6,693 bases of DNA from an uncultured Planctomycetaceae bacterium (lineage in GTDB: Bacteria > Planctomycetota > Planctomycetia > Pirellulales > Pirellulaceae), in contig CALBTA010000345.1 in the NCBI GenBank assembly GCA_937967755.1, positions 1 to 6,693 on the forward strand, read 5' to 3'. Position numbers and translations under genes: made by a program. This document shows positions 1 to 6,327 of the stretch, one piece after another; position 1 is the stretch's first letter, and every line of letters starts with the position of its first letter. The notes under the pieces are model-generated. The model ran no database searches. It saw only the letters and a list, made by a program, of their open reading frames with translations, and had not been told where the DNA came from.

Positions 1-657
1 GATTATTACACGCAGGCTGTTCTGGAAAGTGATGTGCGGATTTGCAATGACATCGACTCGACGGCCTTGGAAGACCGTCGTACCGGCGCGGGCGGATTTG
101 CGTTGAACTTCGGCGAAGTCGATGTCAGTTGGCAGACGGTGATGTTCAAGAAGATCAAGTTCGACACCAGGGAGAACGTCGGCTACGGGCCGGTCGATAT
201 ACCCGCGCAAAGTTTGCCGACGACCGCATTCTGGCTAACACCTGACGATGAAATTCGTGTGAAGCTGAAGGCCGAAAAGCTTCGTACTGGCGAAGCCTTG
301 TGCGGGCTGCGGAACTTAGCGGTCGTCGCCCTGCCGATGGTCGCCATGTGCGATAGCCGCGACATCAGCGGCGTGGTCGATAGCAAGAACCTCGGCCGCA
401 GCACGATGATCGTTTACGACCGTTACCCAGGCGGGCTGGGTTACAGCGAGAAGGGATTTCATAACATCCAAGCGCTGTTAGAACTTTGCCATGAGCTGGT
501 CGGCGAGTGCCCTTGCGAAGATGGTTGCCCAAGCTGCGTCGGCCTGCCTAACTTGCGGCCGGCCATTCACAGCGACCCCGACCTGACCCGCGGCTACCCC
601 ATGCCCAACAAACGCGCGACCGTGCGGTTGTTGGAATTGCTGTTGAACGACGTCTAG
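1..657 (+). CDS. DEAD/DEAH-box helicase with DUF1998 (MrfA/YprA-like), C-terminal part only
   Basis: The reading frame is open from the first base, so the gene starts outside the window; 218 C-terminal residues are visible. The GTG at 34 is an internal valine codon, not a start. Two marks of the DUF1998 domain are seen: DRYPGGLGYSEKG at visible residues 140-152, and a cysteine cluster CPCEDGCPSC at about 170-179 with a further Cys at 163. In Bacillus MrfA (YprA) such a four-cysteine site lies at the C terminus of a superfamily 2 helicase that works with the exonuclease MrfB in repair of mitomycin-type DNA damage. The helicase core motifs lie upstream and cannot be checked, so the activity is inferred from family. 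No MrfB-type exonuclease follows; the next gene, gcvT, is convergent and its stop lies 8 bp away. The alternative is a more distant DUF1998 helicase with another role. Confidence 0.85.
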   Translation, partial: DYYTQAVLESDVRICNDIDSTALEDRRTGAGGFALNFGEVDVSWQTVMFKKIKFDTRENVGYGPVDIPAQSLPTTAFWLTPDDEIRVKLKAEKLRTGEALCGLRNLAVVALPMVAMCDSRDISGVVDSKNLGRSTMIVYDRYPGGLGYSEKGFHNIQALLELCHELVGECPCEDGCPSCVGLPNLRPAIHSDPDLTRGYPMPNKRATVRLLELLLNDV

Positions 658-665
658 CGCAAATG

Positions 666-1775
666 CTAACCAGACGCGCGTTTGTAAAACGGCAAGTCGA
701 CGACCGTCATCTCTTCGCGGCGGCCGCGGATGTCGACTTGCAGCTTCGTTCCGGCCGAAGCGAACTGCGGGGCGACGTAGGCCATTGCGATGGGCTTTTC
801 CAGCGTTGGCGAGAACGTGCCGCTGGTCACTTCGCCGACTTGCTTGTCCCCGTCGAACACGCCGTAACCTTCGCGCGGAACGCGGCGGCCGGTCAATTCC
901 AATCCAACGCGAACGGGCAGAGCCGCGTCTTCCTTCTGGGCGGCGATGGCGTCCCGGCCGATGAACTGCCGGCCTTTCAAGTTCACCGCAAAGTTCAAGC
1001 CCGCCTGAACCGGGCCAATCTGTTCACTCAGTTCGTGGCCGTACAAAGGCATGGCGGCTTCCAGGCGCAGCGTGTCGCGGGCACCCAAGCCGGCGGGCGC
1101 GATGCCCACTTCGGCTCCGGCGTCCATCAGCGCCTGCCAAATGGCGGCCGCCGCATCGTCGCTGACGGTCAGTTCGACCCCATCTTCGCCAGTGTAACCG
1201 GTACGGCTGATCATGGCTGGGTGCCCGGCGACCATGCCATGAAGCCCGGTGTAGTAACCAATCTCAGCCAGCGGCACATCGGTCAGCGACTGCGCCACGG
1301 CAATCGCCTGCGGGCCTTGCACGGCGATCATCGCGGTGTGGGTGGTTTGATCGACGAATTCAACATCGTCGGTCAAGTGCTGCTCGATCCAGGCGACGAT
1401 CTTTTCGCAACTGCTGGCGTTGACCACCATCTGGTAGTACGGGGTATCGCCTTCACGCAAGTGGTAGACGAGCACGTCATCGAGAATGCCGCCGTTTTCA
1501 TTGCAGATCAAGGAGTAGCGTACTTTGCCCAGCGGTAAACCGTTGATGCGGCGCGTGCAAAGGTGATCGAGAAACTTGTCCGCCGCTTCCCCATCGAATC
1601 GCAGCCGACCCATGTGCGAGATATCGAACAACGCGGTGGCATTTCGACAAGTGTTGTGTTCCTCCACGATGCTGGAGTACTGAACCGGCATCGACCACCC
1701 GCCGAAGTCGACCATCCGCGCACCATGGGCGGCATGCCAATCGTGCAGCGGTGTTTGCAGAAGGGTGGCGGTCAT
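666..1775 (-). CDS. gcvT: Glycine cleavage system T protein (aminomethyltransferase)
   Basis: A complete 369-residue protein, the usual length for bacterial GcvT. The enzyme takes the aminomethyl group carried on the lipoyl arm of GcvH and transfers its carbon to tetrahydrofolate, giving 5,10-methylene-THF and ammonia in the cytosol. Family marks in order: HAAHGARMVDFGGWSMPVQY at residues 14-33, DISHMGR at 51-57, GGILDDVLVY at 95-104 (Asp100 aligns with the folate-site aspartate of characterised T proteins), SRTGYTGEDGVEL at 190-202, and GLGARDTLRLEA at 229-240 followed by PLYGHEL. The C-terminal barrel domain runs from about 285 to the end. The start is the ATG at 1775; it has no clear Shine-Dalgarno site, only a weak GAG. 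The gene stands alone: no gcvH or gcvP is next to it, and both neighbours are on the other strand. Folate-dependent relatives such as YgfZ or dimethylglycine dehydrogenase are less likely given these motifs. Confidence 0.96.
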   Translation of the reverse strand: MTATLLQTPLHDWHAAHGARMVDFGGWSMPVQYSSIVEEHNTCRNATALFDISHMGRLRFDGEAADKFLDHLCTRRINGLPLGKVRYSLICNENGGILDDVLVYHLREGDTPYYQMVVNASSCEKIVAWIEQHLTDDVEFVDQTTHTAMIAVQGPQAIAVAQSLTDVPLAEIGYYTGLHGMVAGHPAMISRTGYTGEDGVELTVSDDAAAAIWQALMDAGAEVGIAPAGLGARDTLRLEAAMPLYGHELSEQIGPVQAGLNFAVNLKGRQFIGRDAIAAQKEDAALPVRVGLELTGRRVPREGYGVFDGDKQVGEVTSGTFSPTLEKPIAMAYVAPQFASAGTKLQVDIRGRREEMTVVDLPFYKRASG

Positions 1776-1787
1776 AGGCTCGTTTTG

Positions 1788-1793
1788 ATTTTA
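1788..1793 (-). promoter_or_regulatory. Possible -10 element for gcvT
   Basis: On the minus strand this reads TAAAAT, five of six matches to the sigma-70 -10 consensus, 12 nt before the gcvT ATG. If used, the mRNA would have almost no leader, which would fit the lack of a Shine-Dalgarno site. No convincing -35 box sits at the normal distance. This is a weak candidate. Confidence 0.2.
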
Positions 1794-1840
1794 GCGGTAG
1801 ATGTGATGCTGACCAGGGGCGGAAAGGAAAAGGAAACTTT

Positions 1841-1851
1841 TTGACAGTCAA
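1841..1851. promoter_or_regulatory. Perfect 11-bp palindrome, possible operator between gcvT and the ATP-grasp gene
   Basis: TTGACAGTCAA is a perfect inverted repeat of TTGAC around a central A. Its left arm plus the central A gives a perfect -35 hexamer TTGACA on the plus strand, and the minus strand reads TTGACT, also -35-like. The site lies 65 bp from the gcvT start and 136 bp from the ATP-grasp start. A dimeric regulator here could affect both divergent genes. The symmetry is seen directly; the operator role is inferred. Confidence 0.35.
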
Positions 1852-1871
1852 GCATCGTGTGACATACGCTG
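1841..1871 (+). promoter_or_regulatory. Candidate sigma-70 promoter for the ATP-grasp gene
   Basis: A perfect -35 TTGACA at 1841-1846 is followed by only mediocre -10 candidates: CATACG at 1863-1868 (16-nt spacer) or TACGCT at 1866-1871 (19-nt spacer, keeping the first two bases and last T of the consensus). Transcription from here would give a leader of about 110 nt containing both stem-loops described below. The good -35 and poor -10 would suit an activated or tightly regulated promoter. Confidence 0.3.
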
Positions 1872-1895
1872 GATTGCTGAAGGCTTGACCACTCT

Positions 1896-1910
1896 TGCAC
1901 ACGCTGTGCA
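1896..1910 (+). promoter_or_regulatory. Stem-loop 1 in the leader of the ATP-grasp gene
   Basis: TGCACA and TGTGCA form a perfect 6-bp stem around a CGC loop. There is no U-run after it, so it is not an intrinsic terminator. It could be an RNA structure in the leader or, as DNA, a dyad-symmetric protein site. It lies about 80 bp before the ATP-grasp start codon. Confidence 0.4.
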
Positions 1911-1912
1911 CC

Positions 1913-1936
1913 GATTCGTGCGACGCTCGTCGAATC
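1913..1936 (+). promoter_or_regulatory. Stem-loop 2 in the leader of the ATP-grasp gene, with two alternative pairings
   Basis: GATTCG at 1913-1918 can pair with CGAATC at 1931-1936, leaving a 12-nt loop. Alternatively CGAC at 1921-1924 pairs with GTCG at 1929-1932 around GCTC. The pairings share bases 1931-1932 and so exclude each other. A pyrimidine-rich, T-rich stretch follows at about 1945-1962, close to the ribosome binding site. Mutually exclusive pairing may be chance in 24 bases. No known riboswitch class is recognised. Confidence 0.35.
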
Positions 1937-1973
1937 ATCACATCTCATTTTTCTTTTTTCCTACATTGACAAG

Positions 1974-1979
1974 AAGGAG
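1974..1979 (+). promoter_or_regulatory. Strong Shine-Dalgarno site fixing the ATP-grasp start
   Basis: AAGGAG lies 8 nt before the ATG at 1988, a near-ideal sequence and spacing. It settles the start codon. It stands out in this window, where gcvT and rnr have no clear ribosome binding site at all. Confidence 0.8.
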
Positions 1980-1987
1980 ATTTTTCG

Positions 1988-2794
1988 ATGCCAACCTTAC
2001 TGATTTCACGATCGTGCCAACCTGAGGCAGACCGACTTGTCGCAATTGCGCGAGCCTCCGGCTGGCAACACCAGTGGTTGCACGAGCGAAGCGGTCCCCC
2101 GCACGTGCATGGTCAACAGTTCGCGCTCTATGCGGAGACCGACATTGCGCTGCGTGTTGCCGAAGACCACAACTTAGTTCTGCTCGAACCACAGTACGAC
2201 GAACTCGTGCATTTGCCCGATCAATACACCAGTCGTGTAGTTCGGCTTATGACGCTAGGGGAGGCGATGCAGCTGCGCGACTACCAATTCATTAAGCCTG
2301 CCGACTGCGCGCACAAAGCATTTGATGCAGCGGTTTACGAATCGGGTGAGTACATCTTGTGCTCGGACGATCTCGCTCTCGAGACGCCTGTGCTAGTTTC
2401 CGAACCCGTGTCGTGGTGCGTTGAATATCGGGTGATCGTGCTTGAAGGAAGCATTCAGACGTTCTCTCCATACATTCGCGGCGGGTGGCTCGCCCGAAAT
2501 GCCAACGAAGAATGGCCGTACCCCAAGCAAGAGGCCGAAGGCATGATGACTTTTTGCAGCACTCTGTTAAACGATCAGAATGTGAAGATGCCGCCCGCCT
2601 TCACGCTTGACGTTGGAACTATAGAAGACAACGTGTGGGCGGTTGTCGAATTCAATCCGATATGGTGTTCGGGTTTACTAGGCTGTGAGCCAGACAAGGT
2701 CTTGCCTGCGCTTGACCGCGCCTGCATTCGAAAGTCCGAATTGAAGCCGGACGACGCGCCGTGGGTCATCGAGAGAGATTCAACGCAAGTGTGA
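1988..2794 (+). CDS. ATP-grasp domain protein, R2K/DUF4343-like, substrate unknown
   Basis: A complete 268-residue soluble protein with no signal peptide or membrane segment. It looks like a compact ATP-grasp enzyme of the R2K (formerly DUF4343) type. FIKPAD at residues 101-106 supplies the likely ATP-binding Lys103. EYRVIV at 146-151 follows a strand with SEPV (138-141). TLDVG at 206-210 and VVEFNPIWCSGLLGC at 219-233 give Asp208, Glu221 and Asn223, which match the metal-binding acidic residues and Asn of ATP-grasp folds. Such enzymes use ATP to make an acyl-phosphate and join a carboxylate to an amine or thiol; the substrate here cannot be told. The first 90 residues would be a small pre-ATP-grasp domain. 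The start is fixed by a strong ribosome binding site. The gene is monocistronic, divergent from gcvT and convergent with rnr, with 18 bp between the end of its stop codon and the end of the rnr stop codon. Family assignment is by motif only. Confidence 0.8.
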   Translation: MPTLLISRSCQPEADRLVAIARASGWQHQWLHERSGPPHVHGQQFALYAETDIALRVAEDHNLVLLEPQYDELVHLPDQYTSRVVRLMTLGEAMQLRDYQFIKPADCAHKAFDAAVYESGEYILCSDDLALETPVLVSEPVSWCVEYRVIVLEGSIQTFSPYIRGGWLARNANEEWPYPKQEAEGMMTFCSTLLNDQNVKMPPAFTLDVGTIEDNVWAVVEFNPIWCSGLLGCEPDKVLPALDRACIRKSELKPDDAPWVIERDSTQV

Positions 2795-2812
2795 TGAGCG
2801 CAACACCTTGAA

Positions 2813-5236
2813 TCAAGAATCTCGTTGGCTTCGCTTGGTCGGCACATTGCGACCTGAGGCATTCTTGCGCTTTGTCGCTTTCCTTTTCGCTTTACGCTTC
2901 GTCGTCTTCTTTGTCTTGCTTGTGGTCTTCGTCGCCGTTTTTTTCTTCCCCTTAGCAGGCTCGGCCTTTTTCTTACCCGCCGATTTTCCAGTTCCCTTCT
3001 TCGCTGTCTTCTTCGGTGTGAACTTTTTCTTCGAGGGGTGTTTGCGTTTGGCTGATTTCTTTTTGGAACTCTTCTTGCGCGGAGCGGTCTTGAGCTTCTC
3101 GACCAGGCGGTAGTCGAGTTGCCGGCGGTCGATGTCGACGTGCGCGACTTCGACGCGAATCAGATCACCCAAGCGGTAGCGGTTACCCGCCCTGTTGCCG
3201 ATCAGCGAATGCACTTGGGAATCGTACTCGTAGTAGTCGTCGTCCATCGAACTGATGTGAATCAGCCCTTCGGCGGGCACTTGCGTCGCCTGGGCGAATA
3301 GGCCGAAATCCTGTACGCCGGTGATAACCGCGTCGAACTGTTGCCCGATGCGGTCGGCCATGTAGCCCAGCAGTTTCACCTTGGTCAGCTCGCGTTCGGC
3401 CGCTTCGGCCCGCTGCTCGCGGTCGCTGCAATGCTCGCCGAGGACGACCAGCTTTTCATAGTCGTTGGCCGGCTTACGCCCGGCGATGATGTCGTCCAGC
3501 AGCCGGTGAACGGTCAGATCAGGGTAACGCCGAATGGGCGACGTGAAGTGGCAATAGTGCTCACTGGCCAGGGCATAGTGCCCCACTTCCTCAGGGCCGT
3601 AGACCGCCTTTTGCATGCTCTTCAGCACGGCAAAATTCACGCTTCGCTCATACGGCTCGCCATGCACCTCGGCCAGAATGCGTTGAATTTCAAATCGGTC
3701 TTGCAGGCTGCCACACTCGATGCCGAAGTCGCGGACGAAATCGGCCAGCGTTCGCAGTTTCTTCGCGTCGGGGCTGCCGTGTATTCTTCGCAGGAAGAAC
3801 AACTCGCGATCGTCCAGCAACTCGGCGACGGCTTCATTCGCGGCCAGCATGAACTCTTCGATGATCTGATGGCTCTCGGTATGCTCGCGAAGGTGGGCAC
3901 CGCTGACCTGGCCGTCGCGGTTCAGTTCAATCTCGACGTCCCGCATCGAAAGTTCCAACGACCCGCGCTCGAACCGGCGGCGGCGAAGCATCATCGCCAA
4001 CTCGTGCATTCGACCCAACAACGCGTGAACTTCAGGCGTTAGTTTCTTTTTCCACGCCGCCGGCTTCGCCAAATATTCGTCCACTTCTTCATAGGTGAAC
4101 CGCCGGCAACTTTTAATCGCCGCCGCGGCTGGCTCGCAGCTCACGCGCGCTCCGTCGGGAGTAAATTCGATGAAGACGGTCTTGGTGTACCGCACGCGGT
4201 TGGGCTGCAAGCTGGCGAGGTTGTTGGATATGATTTCCGGCAACATCGGGATCACGCGGTCGGGCAGATAAACGCTGGTCGCCCGATTGCGGCCTTCGCC
4301 ATCGAGCGGCGAACCGACCGGCACGAAGTGCGAGACGTCGGCGATGTGAACGCCCAGCCGCCAGTGACCATTCTCGATCCGCTCCAGCGAAATCGCATCA
4401 TCAAAGTCGCGGGCGTCGACCGGGTCAATGGTGATGATCGTCTCTCTGGTCAGGTCGGTGCGGTCGCCGACCGACTCATCAAACTGTTCGGCGATCTCTC
4501 GGGCGTTCTCCAGCACGTCTTCAGGAAACTCACCCGGCAAGTTGAATTCGTGAATGATCGACAGCGTGTCGACGCCGGGCTGGCCCCGTTTGCCCAGCAC
4601 CTTGACGATCACCCCTTCGCCGTCGTGCCAGTGCGTGGGAAAGCGGACCATTTCGATGACGACTTTGTCATCGGGCGCAGCGGCCTTGGCACCGGGATCG
4701 CCGACCGGGATCGCCTTGGAGAAGACGCTGCCATCGATCCGCACGAACGCCCCGCCTTGCGATTCGTAGTACGTACCGACGAACTGGTGGGTATCGCGTT
4801 CGACGATGTCGATGATTTCGCCACTGCGTTTGTTGCCGCCGTGGCCAGCCCGCCGGTTCAGCCGAACCAGCACAACGTCTCCGCTGCTGGCATCTTTGGT
4901 TTGCTTGGCGGGGATATGAATATCCTGGCTGCGATCGCTGACGCTGGTAGAACTGCGCGGGCGGACGAAGCCTGCCCCGCTGCTGATGCGGCGAAAGACT
5001 CCGGTGATCTGATTGCCCGAGCCGCTCGCCCCGGCGTCACCTGCCTTCCGCACCACATGGCTGCCGCCCCAAGAGAGCCGCCCTTTCTTCGCCAGCCGCT
5101 TAATCACGCGGCGAACCGACTTCACGTCGTCTTTTTCCAGCCCCAATTTTTTCGCAATGACTTTCGGCTTGACCGGCTGGTAGGTGTCGCCGTTGACCAA
5201 TTCCACAATTTTTTCCGACAGAGTTTTTTCATCCAT
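2813..5236 (-). CDS. rnr: Ribonuclease R with a long lysine-rich C-terminal tail
   Basis: An 807-residue 3'-to-5' exoribonuclease that degrades structured RNA processively. Domains in order: winged-helix N terminus (about 1-65), two cold-shock domains (about 77-130 and 150-215), the RNB catalytic domain (about 255-585), S1 domain (about 630-712) and a basic tail (718-807). The catalytic motif TIDPVDARDFDDAIS at 269-283 contains Asp271, Asp277, Asp279 and Asp280, spaced exactly as the metal-binding aspartates of E. coli RNase R. Tyr323 in SVYLP matches the base-stacking tyrosine. HFTSPIRRYPDL at 563-574 is the RNB signature. The tail has 33 Lys and 8 Arg in 90 residues. The frame extends upstream to a TTG at 5296, but those 20 extra residues do not resemble the family. 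The ATG at 5236, followed by MDEKTLSEKI, opens the usual winged helix and is preferred. No clear Shine-Dalgarno site is seen. Confidence 0.95.
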   Translation of the reverse strand: MDEKTLSEKIVELVNGDTYQPVKPKVIAKKLGLEKDDVKSVRRVIKRLAKKGRLSWGGSHVVRKAGDAGASGSGNQITGVFRRISSGAGFVRPRSSTSVSDRSQDIHIPAKQTKDASSGDVVLVRLNRRAGHGGNKRSGEIIDIVERDTHQFVGTYYESQGGAFVRIDGSVFSKAIPVGDPGAKAAAPDDKVVIEMVRFPTHWHDGEGVIVKVLGKRGQPGVDTLSIIHEFNLPGEFPEDVLENAREIAEQFDESVGDRTDLTRETIITIDPVDARDFDDAISLERIENGHWRLGVHIADVSHFVPVGSPLDGEGRNRATSVYLPDRVIPMLPEIISNNLASLQPNRVRYTKTVFIEFTPDGARVSCEPAAAAIKSCRRFTYEEVDEYLAKPAAWKKKLTPEVHALLGRMHELAMMLRRRRFERGSLELSMRDVEIELNRDGQVSGAHLREHTESHQIIEEFMLAANEAVAELLDDRELFFLRRIHGSPDAKKLRTLADFVRDFGIECGSLQDRFEIQRILAEVHGEPYERSVNFAVLKSMQKAVYGPEEVGHYALASEHYCHFTSPIRRYPDLTVHRLLDDIIAGRKPANDYEKLVVLGEHCSDREQRAEAAERELTKVKLLGYMADRIGQQFDAVITGVQDFGLFAQATQVPAEGLIHISSMDDDYYEYDSQVHSLIGNRAGNRYRLGDLIRVEVAHVDIDRRQLDYRLVEKLKTAPRKKSSKKKSAKRKHPSKKKFTPKKTAKKGTGKSAGKKKAEPAKGKKKTATKTTSKTKKTTKRKAKRKATKRKNASGRNVPTKRSQRDS

Positions 5237-5400
5237 GCTGAAAGTGTACAAGCCCCAGCGGGCAGCCGATAGATGCACGGCTTGAGGGTAAGACAATCGA
5301 TCATCCGAAAAGGTTCACTCGGAGCCGTCGCGCAGGACGGAACGCCGATCCGTTCGACGCGATTAGGACCGACTACCGAAGGCTTTCGAGCAACCGTTGT

Positions 5401-5409
5401 TGCTATAAT
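5401..5409 (+). promoter_or_regulatory. Extended -10 promoter for the DUF4058 gene
   Basis: TGCTATAAT is a perfect extended -10 element (TGn followed by the full consensus hexamer at 5404-5409). No good -35 box lies upstream, as is allowed for extended -10 promoters. Transcription would start near 5416, leaving a leader of about 22 nt with a GGAG ribosome binding site. An in-frame ATG at 5408 overlaps the -10 hexamer and would not be transcribed, so this promoter also argues for the start at 5438. Confidence 0.65.
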
Positions 5410-5426
5410 GAAGCGTGACGCATCTT

Positions 5427-5430
5427 GGAG
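5427..5430 (+). promoter_or_regulatory. Ribosome binding site of the DUF4058 gene
   Basis: GGAG lies 7 nt before the ATG at 5438. With the promoter just upstream it selects this ATG over the in-frame ATGs at 5273 and 5408. Confidence 0.6.
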
Positions 5431-5437
5431 TATTCTC

Positions 5438-6208
5438 ATGCCCATTCACGATTGGTCACGCGTGTTCCCTGGAACGTTCCACGATTTCCATTCGTCGTGG
5501 ATCACGCATATCAAGGAAGCCCTTAACGCGGACGTCTTACCGCCTGACTATTTCGCGCTCGCCGAGCAACAGGCGGCGAGCGTTATCCCCGATGTGCTGA
5601 CGCTTTCCACTGCCGAAGCCGCGACTGAAAACCCCTCGACAAGCGCGGGAGAACATGCTGGCATGTTGGCGGTTGCCGAAGCGCCGCCGCAGGTCAGCCT
5701 GCATATGACCGCCGACGAGGGAAGTTACTACCGCTTGGCGCGGCGCACGCTAACCATTCGGCATCGGTCGTCGCGCCGCGTTGTCGCGATGATTGAGATT
5801 CTATCGCCTGGCAACAAAGACAGCCGTCAACACTTCGCGCAGTTCGTTGACAAGGCAGTCTCTGCTATTGGACACGGCATCCATCTCATGGCGATTGACT
5901 TGTTTGCGCCCAGTACGTTTGACCCACAGGGCATTCACGGGGCGATTTGGGAAGTTGTTGGAGGCAATGGTTTCGACATGCCAACTGACAAGCCGTTGAC
6001 GCTGGCTTCATACGCGGCGGAAGCGATTCCACAAGCGTATATCGAAGCTTTGGCCATCGGAGATCATCTGCTTGCGATGCCGCTGTTCCTGGAGACCGGA
6101 CGCTACATACCAATCCCGCTTGAAGAGACTTACGCGCGTGCCTACCGCGGCGTTCCAAACGTCATTAAAGAAATTGTTGAAGGCCGGGCGGATTCGGAAA
6201 CAGGGTAA
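5438..6208 (+). CDS. DUF4058 family protein
   Basis: A 256-residue soluble protein whose start MPIHDWSRVFPGTFHDFH is the typical opening of planctomycete DUF4058 members. Further family-like blocks are FALAEQQAASVIPDVLTL (residues 39-56), MIEILSPGNKDSR (118-130), HLMAIDLF (149-156) and PIPLEETYARAYRGVP near the C terminus. The family has no established function. The order PD at 51-52, then E-I-L-S-P-x-N-K (Glu120, Lys127) before a hydrophobic strand resembles the Uma2/DUF820 branch of the PD-(D/E)XK nuclease fold; this is my inference from motif layout. Length is normal and the frame is intact. The start at 5438 is chosen from the family N terminus, the GGAG site and the extended -10 promoter. 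The gene is divergent from rnr and stands alone. Confidence 0.88.
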   Translation: MPIHDWSRVFPGTFHDFHSSWITHIKEALNADVLPPDYFALAEQQAASVIPDVLTLSTAEAATENPSTSAGEHAGMLAVAEAPPQVSLHMTADEGSYYRLARRTLTIRHRSSRRVVAMIEILSPGNKDSRQHFAQFVDKAVSAIGHGIHLMAIDLFAPSTFDPQGIHGAIWEVVGGNGFDMPTDKPLTLASYAAEAIPQAYIEALAIGDHLLAMPLFLETGRYIPIPLEETYARAYRGVPNVIKEIVEGRADSETG

Positions 6209-6226
6209 CGGACGTCGTCCCGCCTG
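6201..6226 (+). terminator. Weak hairpin over the stop codon of the DUF4058 gene
   Basis: GGACG at 6210-6214 and CGTCC at 6216-6220 form an inverted repeat around one base, and CAGG at 6201-6204 can pair with CCTG at 6223-6226 outside it. A one-base centre is too tight for an RNA loop, so the inner stem would lose a pair or two. No U-run follows. It may be a rho-independent-like or pausing structure, or chance. Confidence 0.15.
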
Positions 6227-6327
6227 GGTTACTCTGCCACAACAAACGGCGTTAAATTCTCCCGATGCCAATCGGTTCTCAGAGTATTGCAACGGATTGG
6301 ACTTTTCCCGTTGTCGAATTCTTTGGT

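Noticed and set aside
658..665. Terminator between the helicase and gcvT
   Set aside because: The gap is 8 bp with no hairpin or T-run seen in it or at the gene ends.
663..1538. A 291-residue open frame on the plus strand
   Set aside because: It is antisense to gcvT, whose motifs are unmistakable. Its composition (rich in His, Arg, Gly, Val) is that of a shadow frame in GC-rich coding DNA, and it resembles no family I know.
1776..1987. Glycine riboswitch for gcvT
   Set aside because: Glycine riboswitches need a leader of about 100 nt or more with characteristic conserved blocks on the gcvT strand. I see none of these, and the best -10 candidate leaves almost no leader.
2795..2812. Terminator between the ATP-grasp gene and rnr
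   Set aside because: The short gap has no inverted repeat; the T-rich sequence beyond it is simply the complement of lysine codons.
2808..3113. A Phe-rich hydrophobic plus-strand frame resembling a membrane protein
   Set aside because: It is the reverse complement of the AAG-rich codons of the RNase R tail; the runs of Phe and Leu come from CTT/TTC on the opposite strand.
4328..5272. A 314-residue open frame on the plus strand
   Set aside because: It is antisense to the RNase R cold-shock and RNB regions and has shadow-like composition. The same holds for the 233-residue frame at 3341-4042.
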